Shown: positions 7,495 through 15,148 of the stretch, in pieces
Layout of the letters: the number at the start of each line of letters is the position of its first letter
How positions within the stretch are numbered: the stretch's first letter is position 1
Source of the DNA: Candidatus Latescibacterota bacterium
GTDB taxonomy: Bacteria; Latescibacterota; UBA2968; GCA-2709665
NCBI GenBank assembly: GCA_012271065.1
Contig: JAAXHE010000093.1
Location: 1 to 17,960, forward strand
DNA length: 17,960 bases
Direction of reading: 5' to 3'
Notes under the pieces: model-generated
What the model saw: only the letters and a program-made list of their open reading frames with translations
Databases searched by the model: none
What the model was told of the DNA's origin: nothing
Translations under genes and position numbers: made by a program

Positions 7495-8496
7495 TCAATT
7501 CAACCTGAAACGCTCGAAGACAATGTGCTCGTAGGGGGATTCCGACCCCGCTTCGTACAGGCAGCCGACCGAGCCGTCAGGAAGTAACGCCAGGCAGGAA
7601 TACGCCGCGGGTCCCTCGTGCAGCAATTCGGACGCGGGCCAGGTCCTGCCTCCGTCGTTGCTCAGCCGGACGGTCATGTTCGCCCGCTCGCCGCCGTCGG
7701 CTCCTGGCGGAGCGGGCGCCACGGGATTCGAAAACAGCAGGCTGTTCGGGTTGCCGCCACCCACAAGGCTGGCCTGGCACTTGGGGCAGGGCAGGTTGCG
7801 GTCGTGTGTGAATCCGTACCAGGACTCGCCTCCGTCCCGGCTCAACGCGGTTCCGCGATACCCCTCGCTGTGCGTCTGCATCCGGGTGTTCATGGCAACG
7901 GTCCCGTCCGCGAGTTCACCGAACTGACATTCGTTTGCCCCCGGCCGGACCGAACCGCCCAAACGCCAGGACCTCCCTCCGTCATCGCTGTAGACGGAAT
8001 GAGAACCGCAGTCGTACGCGTCCGGGTTCCGGTGGTCGCAGGGAATAAGAAGCCGCCCTGTCCGCGCGCCGTTCCGGAGCTGGATGCCCACCCCCGGCCC
8101 CGTCGCATACCAGGTCCACGCCTTCTTCTTGACGTCCTCCGTGATGTCGATGGGATCGGACCACGTCAGACCGTCGTCTTTACTGTGTGTGACCAGCACA
8201 TCGACGTTGTCTCTGCAGAACAACATCCACACCGTGCCCGTATCCCCGTCCACCACGGGGCAGGGATTGCCGATCGTGACCTCGCCCGCTTCGCTGTAGA
8301 CGACCCGCTGGGCCGACCAGGACTGCCCACCGTCTTCGGAACGCTTTACCAGGAGATCGATATCTCCGTGGTCCGAACGGCTGTTACGCCGGCCTTCGCA
8401 AAAGGCCAGCAGCGTTCCGTTCGCAGCGGCAAGCACGGCGGGAATCCGGTACGTGTGGTAGCCATCGTTTCCGCTGCTGTATACCAGCGACTTCAC
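7495..8496 (-). CDS. GH33-type exo-alpha-sialidase, no signal peptide
   Basis: A 333-aa six-bladed propeller sialidase, which would release terminal sialic or related nonulosonic acid. Five Asp boxes are present: [32 protein letters not shown] and SNDGGRTW. The catalytic set is complete by motif: Arg17 (YRIP), Arg36 and Asp42 ([12 protein letters not shown]), Glu189 (ANECQ), Arg205 (NTRMQ), Arg277 ([10 protein letters not shown]) and Tyr314 (GCLYEAG). The protein is essentially the bare catalytic domain; it begins ten residues before YHTYRIP and shows no export signal, unlike most secreted bacterial sialidases. GTG 8496 follows GAAAGGG by about 8 nt. It is 16 nt after the creatininase-family gene and 9 nt before the aminotransferase. 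Some family members act on Kdn or Kdo rather than Neu5Ac, so the sugar is open. Confidence 0.9.
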   Translation of the reverse strand: MKSLVYSSGNDGYHTYRIPAVLAAANGTLLAFCEGRRNSRSDHGDIDLLVKRSEDGGQSWSAQRVVYSEAGEVTIGNPCPVVDGDTGTVWMLFCRDNVDVLVTHSKDDGLTWSDPIDITEDVKKKAWTWYATGPGVGIQLRNGARTGRLLIPCDHRNPDAYDCGSHSVYSDDGGRSWRLGGSVRPGANECQFGELADGTVAMNTRMQTHSEGYRGTALSRDGGESWYGFTHDRNLPCPKCQASLVGGGNPNSLLFSNPVAPAPPGADGGERANMTVRLSNDGGRTWPASELLHEGPAAYSCLALLPDGSVGCLYEAGSESPYEHIVFERFRLN

Positions 8497-8512
8497 AAAG
8501 ACGCCCTTTCGT

Positions 8513-9328
8513 CTATTCGTGCTGGTCGCGCCGGTCCATGATTTCGGTCGCCCTGAGTTCCCGAACCAGTTCGATCAAACCCTCAATGCCCGCCTCGAGG
8601 AATTTCTCCCCCTTCTCCCGGCTGGCCTTCGTCGCGTCTCCCATCACGCCGCTGGTGGTTTTCGTGCTCCAGTACGGCGTGAAATTCGCGCTGGACCCTT
8701 CGGGATGGCCGCCCGCGAGCAGGTCGGACTGGAAGCTGTTCGACAGGGGCGACCGTTCGTCGACCGCCTTGCTCATATCGACCAGGTCCGGCTTCAATGC
8801 CAGGTACAACGACGTCTCGAACTCGCCGCCGTGGGAGGTCCCGCCGTAGTCCGACTCCCTCAGTTCGCGTCCCACCTCTTTCACCTTCCGGAGCCCCCAG
8901 TGGTTCACCGAGCCGCACAGAACCCTGCCCTCGGTTTCGATCACCGTCAGGCGGGTTGCCAGGTCCAGTGGGGGCGTATTGCTGCCGTGGCCATTCACAA
9001 CCAGGATCCGCTTGAAGCCGTGGTGGGCGAGGCTGCAGCAGACGTCTTTGACGTATCGGATGAAGGTATCCCAGGTTATCGTCAGTGTCCCGTGAAAATC
9101 CATGTGATGGGGGCTGTACCCGTGCGGGACCGGCGGAGCCAGAACGGCCTCCGACGGGATCCGCGCCACCGCCCTTTCACAGATCTCCGTGCAGAGGACG
9201 ACGTCGGTATCCACGGGAAGGTGGGGTCCGTGGTCCTCGTACGTCGCGACCGGCAGGACGGCAACACGGTCCTGCTCCGCGGCCTCCCTGATTTCATACC
9301 AGATCATTTCGGCAAAGCGGTATTTCAT
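8513..9328 (-). CDS. Creatininase family protein (metal-dependent amidohydrolase)
   Basis: A 271-aa cytoplasmic protein of the creatininase superfamily, which opens cyclic amides (creatinine) or removes formyl groups from amines (FAPy deformylase, MftE, ArfB relatives). Metal-binding motifs are conserved: Glu31 and His33 in [13 protein letters not shown] with Asp42, His114 in VNGHGSN, and Glu169 in SHGGEFETS. Length is close to the usual 240-270 aa. ATG 9328 is chosen because AAGGAG lies 6 nt upstream; the open frame continues 61 codons further but that extension is arginine/glycine-rich and does not resemble the family. It sits 44 nt after the GyrI-like gene and 16 nt before the sialidase. 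Neighbourhood suggests a step on a nitrogen-containing sugar or lactam; true creatininase activity is unproven. Confidence 0.9.
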   Translation of the reverse strand: MKYRFAEMIWYEIREAAEQDRVAVLPVATYEDHGPHLPVDTDVVLCTEICERAVARIPSEAVLAPPVPHGYSPHHMDFHGTLTITWDTFIRYVKDVCCSLAHHGFKRILVVNGHGSNTPPLDLATRLTVIETEGRVLCGSVNHWGLRKVKEVGRELRESDYGGTSHGGEFETSLYLALKPDLVDMSKAVDERSPLSNSFQSDLLAGGHPEGSSANFTPYWSTKTTSGVMGDATKASREKGEKFLEAGIEGLIELVRELRATEIMDRRDQHE

Positions 9329-9334
9329 TCTCGA

Positions 9335-9340
9335 CTCCTT
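9335..9340 (-). promoter_or_regulatory. Shine-Dalgarno AAGGAG that sets the creatininase-family start
   Basis: Minus-strand AAGGAG, 6 nt before ATG 9328. It supports the 271-aa form over a 332-aa reading that would extend back to 9511 and run through most of the GyrI-like gene. Confidence 0.75.
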
Positions 9341-9372
9341 AACGGATGAATCCATGTGCCCCCGCGCGGCGG

Positions 9373-9834
9373 TCAGCGTATGGGAAAGAAAATGTCGGTG
9401 CGCCATTTCGACTGGTCGGGCTCCTCGCCGGGATCCGTCACGTAAACCTCCCAGGGCGCGCCCGCCGCCTGCAGATCCTCTTCTTCCATCCATTTCATCA
9501 GTGCCGACCACGTCTGTCCCAACTGCTCGTAGGGACCCATGTGGGTAACGGTCGCGACCTTCCCGGCGGGCAGTTCTCCAGGTCGAACGCGCTCGGTGCC
9601 CTCAACGGGCGAAGCCACCGGCATCCCGCATTCCATTTCCAGCCGTTCGGCGTCCATCTCGTGGTAAATGGTAAACGGCATCCCCGCCGGCGCAAGTCCG
9701 TTCCCGGTGAGATACTCCATAACCTCGCCGAAAAGGGCGCCGATGACCTGTTTGATCTCCTCCATCGTGGTTGTGGCGCGGATGCCCACGATCGGCTGCG
9801 ATTGGATCTCCCGCGTGGCGAAATTCAAACTCAT
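9373..9834 (-). CDS. GyrI-like small-molecule-binding domain protein
   Basis: A 153-aa stand-alone GyrI-like (AraC effector-binding, SOUL-superfamily) domain. The expected pattern is visible: an N-terminal strand with QSQPIVGIRATTTMEEI, a helix IKQVIGALFGEVMEYL, a second half with LPAGKVATVTHMGPYEQLGQTWSALMKWM (two short pieces of one region, 89-115), Glu129 in APWEVYVTDP, and the end strand TDIFFPI. The tandem SHS2 fold binds cationic or hydrophobic small molecules; the conserved glutamate usually faces the ligand, and some members hydrolyse xenobiotics. There is no DNA-binding domain. ATG 9834 follows GAGGAG by 6 nt; a longer reading to 10041 would overlap msrB. It is 80 nt after msrB and 44 nt before the creatininase-family gene. 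It may sense or buffer a pathway metabolite. Confidence 0.85.
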   Translation of the reverse strand: MSLNFATREIQSQPIVGIRATTTMEEIKQVIGALFGEVMEYLTGNGLAPAGMPFTIYHEMDAERLEMECGMPVASPVEGTERVRPGELPAGKVATVTHMGPYEQLGQTWSALMKWMEEEDLQAAGAPWEVYVTDPGEEPDQSKWRTDIFFPIR

Positions 9835-9840
9835 CGGCGT

Positions 9841-9846
9841 CTCCTC
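9841..9846 (-). promoter_or_regulatory. Shine-Dalgarno GAGGAG that sets the GyrI-like protein start
   Basis: Minus-strand GAGGAG, 6 nt before ATG 9834. It rules against the 222-aa reading, whose first 69 residues would lie largely over msrB. Confidence 0.7.
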
Positions 9847-9914
9847 AATTGACGGGGTGACTTCGAAATGGAATTCAGAACGTCCGGATGCGCCCCTGCG
9901 TCGCGTGCGGTCGT

Positions 9915-10328
9915 TCAATCCTTCTCTTCGGTATCGTTCTCCACAAAGTCCAGCGCCGCGGAATTCATGCAGTACCTCAGTCCCGTGGGCCGGGGACCGT
10001 CGTCGAATACATGCCCGAGATGCGCGTCGCACCGGCTGCACTTCACCTCCGTCCGCACCATGCCGTAGGACATATCCGCTTCCGTTTCCACATTACCATC
10101 ATCCGACGGCGCCCAGAAACTCGGCCAGCCCGTGCAGGAATCGTACTTGGCGTCCGACCGGAACAGCTCGTTTCCGCAGCACACACACAAATAGATCCCT
10201 TTTCCTTTGAAGTCGTGGTACTCGCCGGTAAACGCCCGTTCCGTTCCGCTTCTTCTTGTCACGTGGTACTGTTCCGGCGTGAGCATCTCCCGCCATTCCT
10301 CCTCGGTCTTCCGGACTTTATCTCCCAC
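9915..10328 (-). CDS. msrB: Peptide-methionine (R)-S-oxide reductase MsrB
   Basis: A 137-aa MsrB, which reduces the R-epimer of methionine sulfoxide in oxidised proteins. Zinc ligands form two CxxC pairs: Cys48/Cys51 ([10 protein letters not shown]) and Cys97/Cys100 ([12 protein letters not shown]). The catalytic Cys120 is in [10 protein letters not shown]. The substrate-pocket motif reads [11 protein letters not shown], with Cys65 where related proteins mostly have glycine, a possible resolving cysteine. The N-terminus ([19 protein letters not shown]) and length are usual for single-domain cytosolic MsrB. The start is taken as GTG 10328 because GGAGG lies 5 nt upstream; a TTG at 10340 would sit on that site. 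It is 96 nt after the lyase-like gene and 80 nt before the GyrI-like gene. It is a general repair enzyme with no obvious link to the catabolic neighbours. Confidence 0.95.
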   Translation of the reverse strand: MGDKVRKTEEEWREMLTPEQYHVTRRSGTERAFTGEYHDFKGKGIYLCVCCGNELFRSDAKYDSCTGWPSFWAPSDDGNVETEADMSYGMVRTEVKCSRCDAHLGHVFDDGPRPTGLRYCMNSAALDFVENDTEEKD

Positions 10329-10333
10329 AGCAC

Positions 10334-10338
10334 CCTCC
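10334..10338 (-). promoter_or_regulatory. Shine-Dalgarno GGAGG selecting a GTG start for msrB
   Basis: Minus-strand GGAGG, 5 nt before GTG 10328. The alternative in-frame TTG at 10338-10340 overlaps this site by one base, so the GTG is preferred. Confidence 0.7.
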
Positions 10339-10424
10339 AATATGAACGAGTGTACAGCCGAAATTGCGGCCGGAATCCCTCATGCGGGGTCCGCAGGCGT
10401 CGTCGCCGTGCGTTTTCTCGATCC

Positions 10425-12092
10425 TCATTCCTGAAGAATGTCCAGGCTCAGTTCGTACCGGCTCCTGTCTTCGCCGAACGGCAGCGCGAGCACCAGCCGG
10501 GCTTGCCCGACGCCGGCCTCTCCTCCCTTTGTATACGCGTTGTGGGGCAACGCCGGCCACACAAGCCGCGCGCCGGCAGGGAGCGACAGCCTCCATCCCG
10601 CATGTTCGAGCCAGGCGCCGTCGGCCCCCGTCCATTCCACGACATCCGTCTGCAGTTCGGCACGCTCGCCGGTCGACGAACGCAGTGCCTCCCTCAAATG
10701 CGGGATCAACGTCACGTGTGCTTCCATTCCGCTCTCGGAAATGCCGGACGACTCAAGAATCAGGAGCAATTGCGAGTCTCCGCGTGGAACGAGCGTAACG
10801 CGTCCCACGTCCGCGCCATAATGCAAATCAATGCCGGGACATGCTTCATCCGCCCTGATTTCCGCCCGGTCGGGGATATGCGCCAGCCCTTCGAACGGAC
10901 CGAAGTCAGGATCGGCGTCCCCGGGCGTATGCCGCATCAGGGACGTATCGCCCACGCTGAACGTGCTCCATTGCGGCTGCAGCTTGGTATTGCCGCCGCC
11001 AACGATTAAACCGGTCGACTCGTGAAAGACACTCACGAAATTCTGCCGGTCCTGCCGGAACCGGTTCTCGTCCAAAGGACAGCAATAGGCCGACAGGCTC
11101 AGAAACCAGGGCTTGCGTGAGACGATCAGCGCATCGTCGCCCATCGCATAGGTGCGCCCGTCCCCGTCGGCCTCCATCTCCTCGATTTCGCCGTCGCCTG
11201 CATAGAGCAGCATGTGCGCGGCGTAATCCACATCGAATTTCCCGCCGGCTTCCAGGAAGAGGCGATGCTGCCGTGCCAGATAGCCTCTGCCCGTTGCTGT
11301 GTGGCTGAATCCGGGATTCCCCGGCCGCACCTCGCTGTTGTACGCATTTCGCTCATCCACCGTCTCCACGGCGCTTCCATCCGGATACGTATAGTTCCTG
11401 TGGAATCGGGCCGCACGGTCCAGCGCTTCGATCACGCGTCCGTCCCCGGATAGCTTGTAATACACGCCCATCGCGTCCGAATACACGTAGTTATAGGAAA
11501 CGACCGGGCCCACGTTTTCGGTCCACCACCCGTACGGGGACTGCGCCGCCACAACCTCGTGGATGAATTCCTCCGCCCGCGTCTTCCAGTCTTCGCGCTC
11601 AAACACCATCCCGGCGCAATAAAGGGACATCGCGTGATGGGTCGGAATGTTGTGAACGTGCGAGAGGCACGTTTTGGAAATCCCCTCGAAACCCAGTTCC
11701 AATGCGGCGTCCCACCGTGCTCGCGCCTCGCCGTCCATACCGGATCGCGCCAGCATATACGCGCGAATCCAGCGGCTGTACGTCCAGGGCATGTAGATCT
11801 GACCCCACTCCGAGTAGTCCTTTTTCAGAAAGGTCCACATGCCCTCGTTGTCCTGCGCGTCTATCAGCGCGTCGCCGCCACGCACAATCGCCGCAAGCAC
11901 CTCGTCGTTATGAAACCAGGGACTGTTCTCGAGGCTCCAGGCGGCGGCCAGGTGGAAAATCCGATGCTGGTCCAGACAGGTCCAGGGCGCGGTGCCGAAC
12001 CGTCCGTCTTCCCGCTGATCCGCGAGGATCCCGGACACGGCCTCCCGCAATGTATCCCGCATTTCTGGCTCGGGTCTCCAAAAGGTCGCCAT
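10425..12092 (-). CDS. Uncharacterised alpha/alpha-toroid plus beta-sandwich protein, polysaccharide-lyase-like
   Basis: A 555-aa protein I cannot assign to a named family. Residues 1-300 are mostly helical with repeated aromatic-rich stretches (GMWTFLKKDY, QIYMPWTYSRWIRAYMLA, SPYGWWTENVG, YNYVYSDAMGVYYKL), as in (alpha/alpha) toroids. Residues about 310-555 are beta-rich with a domain order resembling heparinase II/III-type (PL12, PL15, PL17, PL21) lyases. A candidate active-site patch is HNIPTHHAMSLY (147-158, His152/His153), with further polar motifs at ETVDERNAYNSEVRPG and FSHTATGRG (243-268). No signal peptide is present, which is unusual for a polymer-degrading lyase. ATG 12092 lies one base after the propeller stop, so the two are probably translated together; a TTG at 12113 would overlap the propeller gene. 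It may be an oligosaccharide lyase or hydrolase; confidence in the fold is moderate, in the function low. Confidence 0.75.
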   Translation of the reverse strand: MATFWRPEPEMRDTLREAVSGILADQREDGRFGTAPWTCLDQHRIFHLAAAWSLENSPWFHNDEVLAAIVRGGDALIDAQDNEGMWTFLKKDYSEWGQIYMPWTYSRWIRAYMLARSGMDGEARARWDAALELGFEGISKTCLSHVHNIPTHHAMSLYCAGMVFEREDWKTRAEEFIHEVVAAQSPYGWWTENVGPVVSYNYVYSDAMGVYYKLSGDGRVIEALDRAARFHRNYTYPDGSAVETVDERNAYNSEVRPGNPGFSHTATGRGYLARQHRLFLEAGGKFDVDYAAHMLLYAGDGEIEEMEADGDGRTYAMGDDALIVSRKPWFLSLSAYCCPLDENRFRQDRQNFVSVFHESTGLIVGGGNTKLQPQWSTFSVGDTSLMRHTPGDADPDFGPFEGLAHIPDRAEIRADEACPGIDLHYGADVGRVTLVPRGDSQLLLILESSGISESGMEAHVTLIPHLREALRSSTGERAELQTDVVEWTGADGAWLEHAGWRLSLPAGARLVWPALPHNAYTKGGEAGVGQARLVLALPFGEDRSRYELSLDILQE

Positions 12093-12093
12093 A

Positions 12094-13893
12094 TTACAAT
12101 ATCTCCGCGGCAAACAGCCGGTGGCCCGAAGACAGATACAGCTCGTTCCCCACGATCGGCCCGGCCGCCGCGTGGCCGGTCAACCTCTCATCGAATTCCA
12201 CGATCACGTCAAATTTCAGGGAACCGGGATCCAGCCGATAGATGAGGGTGTGGGTGAGGCCATAGATCATCCCGTCCGGACCCACCTGCAAGCCGTTGTC
12301 CACCGGACCTCCTTCAGGCGTGGCGAACCGGTCTGTAAACGCCCGCGCGGCAGGGTCGAACACGAAGAGTTCGGGTCCGCGTTCGCTGCCGGCGAACGTG
12401 CCGATAAGCCCGCCATCCGGTACGGCTGCAAGGGCATTGAATATCGTCACGGGCGGGTCGGGCGCGCCTTCCCAGACTTTCTCTTCTTTCCCGTAGTCGA
12501 AGAGGAAGAGCACGGCCTCGTCCACCCTCGGCTGGGTCCCGCTGCCCGCGGCTATGGTTGTGCCGACGGCGATCAACGATTCCGCCTTCAGGTGCGCCAG
12601 CGTATAGCAGCTCCCGTCTCCCACGATGCGGTAAAACGCCTTTTTCTTTTCCGTGCGCGGGTCGTAATACGAGAGCGGCCCGCCCCACATTCCGTAGTCC
12701 GGAATGGATGCCAGCCAGACCTTTCCGCCGGGACCCGCCAGCGTGGATCGCGGCCGGTACGAAATGTCGTCCACCCGCCCGATGTCCCAGGGATTGCTGC
12801 CCCGGCTCTCGCCGAAGTTGTACGGCTGCGAAGGATCGTAAATGGAGATTCTCGCACCCGGGTATGACGAGATGTAGACTTTACCGTCCAGGTTCGCCAT
12901 GGAATACGCCTCGCCGGTCGCGGTCGAACAGATGCCCAGGTCCGCCAGGTCATCGTTTCCGGGGTCGTATCGAAACAGCCGCTCCGGTAAGACGCTGGAT
13001 CCGTACACACACCCGTCGGGACCGCCGTGCAGGCAGAAGATATCGGTCCCCGCGGCTTCGAATTCGATGTCGAAGGTCTTCGCAGCGCCGTCCGGGCCCG
13101 TTACCTCCAGAATCCTGCATGTCTGCTCCACGGCATCCACGAACCGGAAGGTGCTGCCGTCCGGCAGGGCGGGCGCCGCAGCTTTCGCCGCGACGGTTTC
13201 TTCCACGGGAACGGCGTTCATGCCCTCCAGACGGAAATTCCCCTCGCTCGACTCAATATAGAGGTTGCCGTCCGCCCCCCGGTGGAGGTTCAATGTTCCT
13301 TCGCCGCGCGTAACGACGGGTCCTACCGTCCTTTTTTCACCGGTCTTCGGGTCCAGGACCACCACGTGCGGTTGGGTCTGCATGATCAACGACGCGATCG
13401 TATCGTCGGTATTCACGTGGCAATAGGCGTACATATCCACGTCGTCCAGGCGTCCGTACCGGGTAAACTCACCGGTTTCCGGATCGAAGCTCGTCAGATC
13501 CGCGGTGCCGTAGCTGGAAATCCAGATCACGCCCTGTGAATCCTCGTCGATGCTGCAGGGAAAAATAGCCGCCGTGCCGTTAATGGTGCCGAAATTCACC
13601 AGGTCGTCCTGCTCGGGATCGAAACAGTATAGCTGTCCCGAGTGCGCCGCCCCGATATAAAGGCGTCCGTTCCGTGCCTGATACACCGCTGTGGTATAGT
13701 TCGAATCGGGAACGTCCGGCCAGAATTGACGCAACCTGCCCGTCTGCGGATCGATCTGCAATACGAAGAGATTCGCGGCCTGCTGCGACATGGTCGCATA
13801 CAGACACGGCTCACCGGCGCCGTTTCGTCCCGCGTACAACGCCGCGCGATTCACCGCGCGAACCGGTATGCCAACTTCCCTCACCTGCGACAT
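12094..13893 (-). CDS. Multi-bladed beta-propeller protein of unknown function
   Basis: A 599-aa protein built of repeated propeller blades. Each blade ends in a strand carrying a (F/Y/L)DP motif, visible at residues 48, 92, 137, 181, 310, 353, 411, 513 and 555, often followed by a polar turn (DPETGEF, DPKTGEK, DPRTEKK), and is followed by G-x-(V/I/L)-(Y/W)-(I/L) strands such as GRLYIGAAHSG, GVIWISSYG, GKVYISSYPG and GKVWLASIPDYG. This fits NHL, SMP-30 or Vgb-like propellers with lactonase or lyase members, but no catalytic set can be named. No signal peptide is seen. ATG 13893 follows GGAGGAGG by 5 nt; a longer reading to 14034 gives an arginine-rich, unrelated extension. It is the first gene of the minus-strand run, downstream of a promoter candidate, and ends one base before the lyase-like gene, suggesting the two proteins act together. 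Confidence 0.8.
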   Translation of the reverse strand: MSQVREVGIPVRAVNRAALYAGRNGAGEPCLYATMSQQAANLFVLQIDPQTGRLRQFWPDVPDSNYTTAVYQARNGRLYIGAAHSGQLYCFDPEQDDLVNFGTINGTAAIFPCSIDEDSQGVIWISSYGTADLTSFDPETGEFTRYGRLDDVDMYAYCHVNTDDTIASLIMQTQPHVVVLDPKTGEKRTVGPVVTRGEGTLNLHRGADGNLYIESSEGNFRLEGMNAVPVEETVAAKAAAPALPDGSTFRFVDAVEQTCRILEVTGPDGAAKTFDIEFEAAGTDIFCLHGGPDGCVYGSSVLPERLFRYDPGNDDLADLGICSTATGEAYSMANLDGKVYISSYPGARISIYDPSQPYNFGESRGSNPWDIGRVDDISYRPRSTLAGPGGKVWLASIPDYGMWGGPLSYYDPRTEKKKAFYRIVGDGSCYTLAHLKAESLIAVGTTIAAGSGTQPRVDEAVLFLFDYGKEEKVWEGAPDPPVTIFNALAAVPDGGLIGTFAGSERGPELFVFDPAARAFTDRFATPEGGPVDNGLQVGPDGMIYGLTHTLIYRLDPGSLKFDVIVEFDERLTGHAAAGPIVGNELYLSSGHRLFAAEIL

Positions 13894-14079
13894 GTCAACC
13901 TCCTCCGAAAAACCGTCAGTGCGAGCCCCAGATGCGCTGGTTCCGGTACCTGTCAGGCGGCGCCAGGGCGGGGAACCGTGAACGACCAAGCTAACGGGAC
14001 CGAACAGGCTATCGGCGGGAATGGCGCGGCGCAATCACGCGCGCGCGACGTGTGTCCCTGCCCGTTCCCGAATTGCGCC

Positions 14080-14108
14080 AATATTGATTTTTACCCTGTC
14101 AGTGTCAA
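14080..14108 (-). promoter_or_regulatory. Candidate sigma70-type promoter for the propeller-led run
   Basis: On the minus strand a perfect -35 hexamer TTGACA (14103-14108) is followed after exactly 17 nt by AATATT (14080-14085), 4 of 6 matches to the -10 consensus. The spacer is AT-rich at its -10 end. Transcription would start near 14073 and give a leader of about 180 nt before ATG 13893, longer than usual. The housekeeping consensus may differ in this organism. Confidence 0.45.
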
Positions 14109-14220
14109 GACCCATCTAAACCGCCGACCCTCCCCGCGCGTCCGCCTTGTCATTGCGTTCTTGTATGAGTTCAACTTTCGCCGTACCTTCGCACACCGGG
14201 ACACTTGCCATGGACCGAGA

Positions 14221-14238
14221 GCCAGGTCTTCGCCTGGC
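14221..14238 (+). promoter_or_regulatory. Short perfect hairpin in the aldolase leader
   Basis: GCCAGG and CCTGGC form a 6-bp stem around the 6-nt loop TCTTCG, 22 nt upstream of the AAGGGGAG site. It has no T-run, so it is not a terminator. It could be a leader structure or an operator half-site pair; its role is unknown. Confidence 0.3.
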
Positions 14239-14274
14239 AACGGGTTGACGTGAACTATCGAAGGGGAGACCGCC

Positions 14275-15147
14275 ATGAAAAAACTACGGGGCATTTGCGC
14301 GGCTTTATGTACCCCGTTTACAGACGACGGCGAACGGATCGACGAATCCGCGTTAAGGAATCATATCGACTCCATGCTCGACGCGGGCGTCCATGGCATC
14401 CTCATCAACGGCGGCACGGGCGAGTTCGCCTGCCTTCGACCGGAGGAACGCAGACGGCTTGCCGAACTGGCTGCCGACCACGTTGACGGCAGGGCAGACC
14501 TGGTCGCCATGGCCTCCGCGGTGAGCACGTCGGAGACGATCGAATACGCGCGGCACGCCGAGGGTACGGGCGCCGACTGCCTGCTCGTGCTTCCGCCCTA
14601 CTTTGAGGGTCCTGATATGGAAGGCGTGTACGGACACTACGCGGAAATCTCCGACGCCGTCAGCACGCCCATTATGGTCTACAACATCCCCGTCCACACG
14701 GGAATCGATATCACGCCCGCGTTCTTCAAACGTCTGATGGAAATCGAGAATGTCCAATATATCAAGGACAGCATGGCGGATATTCTTCGAATACAGGAAC
14801 TGCTTGCCATCGGCGCCGAGGTCTTCAACGGAGGAGACCCCATCGCCTTCTTCAGCCTCGTTGCAGGATGTCCGGGCTGTGTCTGGGGAGCGGTCAACGC
14901 CATGCCCGGAGAAGCCGTCGATCTCTACAATCTGGTCGCCGCCGGGCAACTTGCCGAGGCCCGGGATCTCTGGCGTCGCATGTTTCCCTCCAACCGCTTT
15001 TTCTGGCATCACGTTTACAACGCCTCCGTAAAGGCCGCCACCAATCTGTCGGGCAGACCCGTGGGCCCGTGCCGCAGACCCGTAAAGCCCCTTACGGGAC
15101 GCGAAATGGCCGAACTCAAAGAGGCCATGAGACCCCTGCTCACATAG
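14275..15147 (+). CDS. Dihydrodipicolinate synthase/N-acetylneuraminate lyase family aldolase
   Basis: A 290-aa class I (Schiff-base) aldolase of the DapA/NanA TIM-barrel family. The pyruvate-binding motif is INGGTGEF (44-51, Thr48), the catalytic tyrosine Tyr136 lies in VYNIPVHTG, and the Schiff-base Lys164 in QYIKDS. The later FNGGDP (184-189) and CVWGAVNAMPGEA segments match the family. The loop reads GGTGEF where true DapA has GTTGE and NanA has GSTGE, a form also seen in sugar-acid dehydratases and aldolases, so lysine biosynthesis is unlikely. ATG 14275 follows AAGGGGAG by 6 nt. It is the only plus-strand gene and is divergent from the run containing the sialidase. A role in cleaving a nonulosonic acid or a 2-keto-3-deoxy sugar acid to pyruvate is plausible but not proven. 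Confidence 0.9.
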   Translation: MKKLRGICAALCTPFTDDGERIDESALRNHIDSMLDAGVHGILINGGTGEFACLRPEERRRLAELAADHVDGRADLVAMASAVSTSETIEYARHAEGTGADCLLVLPPYFEGPDMEGVYGHYAEISDAVSTPIMVYNIPVHTGIDITPAFFKRLMEIENVQYIKDSMADILRIQELLAIGAEVFNGGDPIAFFSLVAGCPGCVWGAVNAMPGEAVDLYNLVAAGQLAEARDLWRRMFPSNRFFWHHVYNASVKAATNLSGRPVGPCRRPVKPLTGREMAELKEAMRPLLT

Positions 15148-15148
15148 A

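Larger units (their letters stand above)
13894..14274. other. Divergent intergenic region (381 nt) between propeller gene and aldolase
   Basis: No protein gene is supported in this stretch. It separates the minus-strand run from the plus-strand aldolase, so it should hold promoters for both. It contains the propeller Shine-Dalgarno (13899-13906), an alternating CG tract near 14038-14048, an AT-rich block at 14080-14094 that includes a minus-strand promoter candidate, a short hairpin at 14221-14238, and the aldolase ribosome binding site AAGGGGAG at 14261-14268. I found no convincing plus-strand -35/-10 pair. Confidence 0.7.

Noticed and set aside
9329..9511. N-terminal extension of the creatininase-family protein
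   Set aside because: A good Shine-Dalgarno precedes ATG 9328, the extension is low-complexity Arg/Gly, and it would cover the GyrI-like gene.
13894..14034. N-terminal extension of the propeller protein
   Set aside because: GGAGGAGG lies 5 nt before ATG 13893 and the extra residues are arginine-rich with no blade pattern.
14275..15147. Calling the aldolase DapA or NanA outright
   Set aside because: The GGTGEF loop fits neither well, and the family has many substrate specificities; only the family call is supported.
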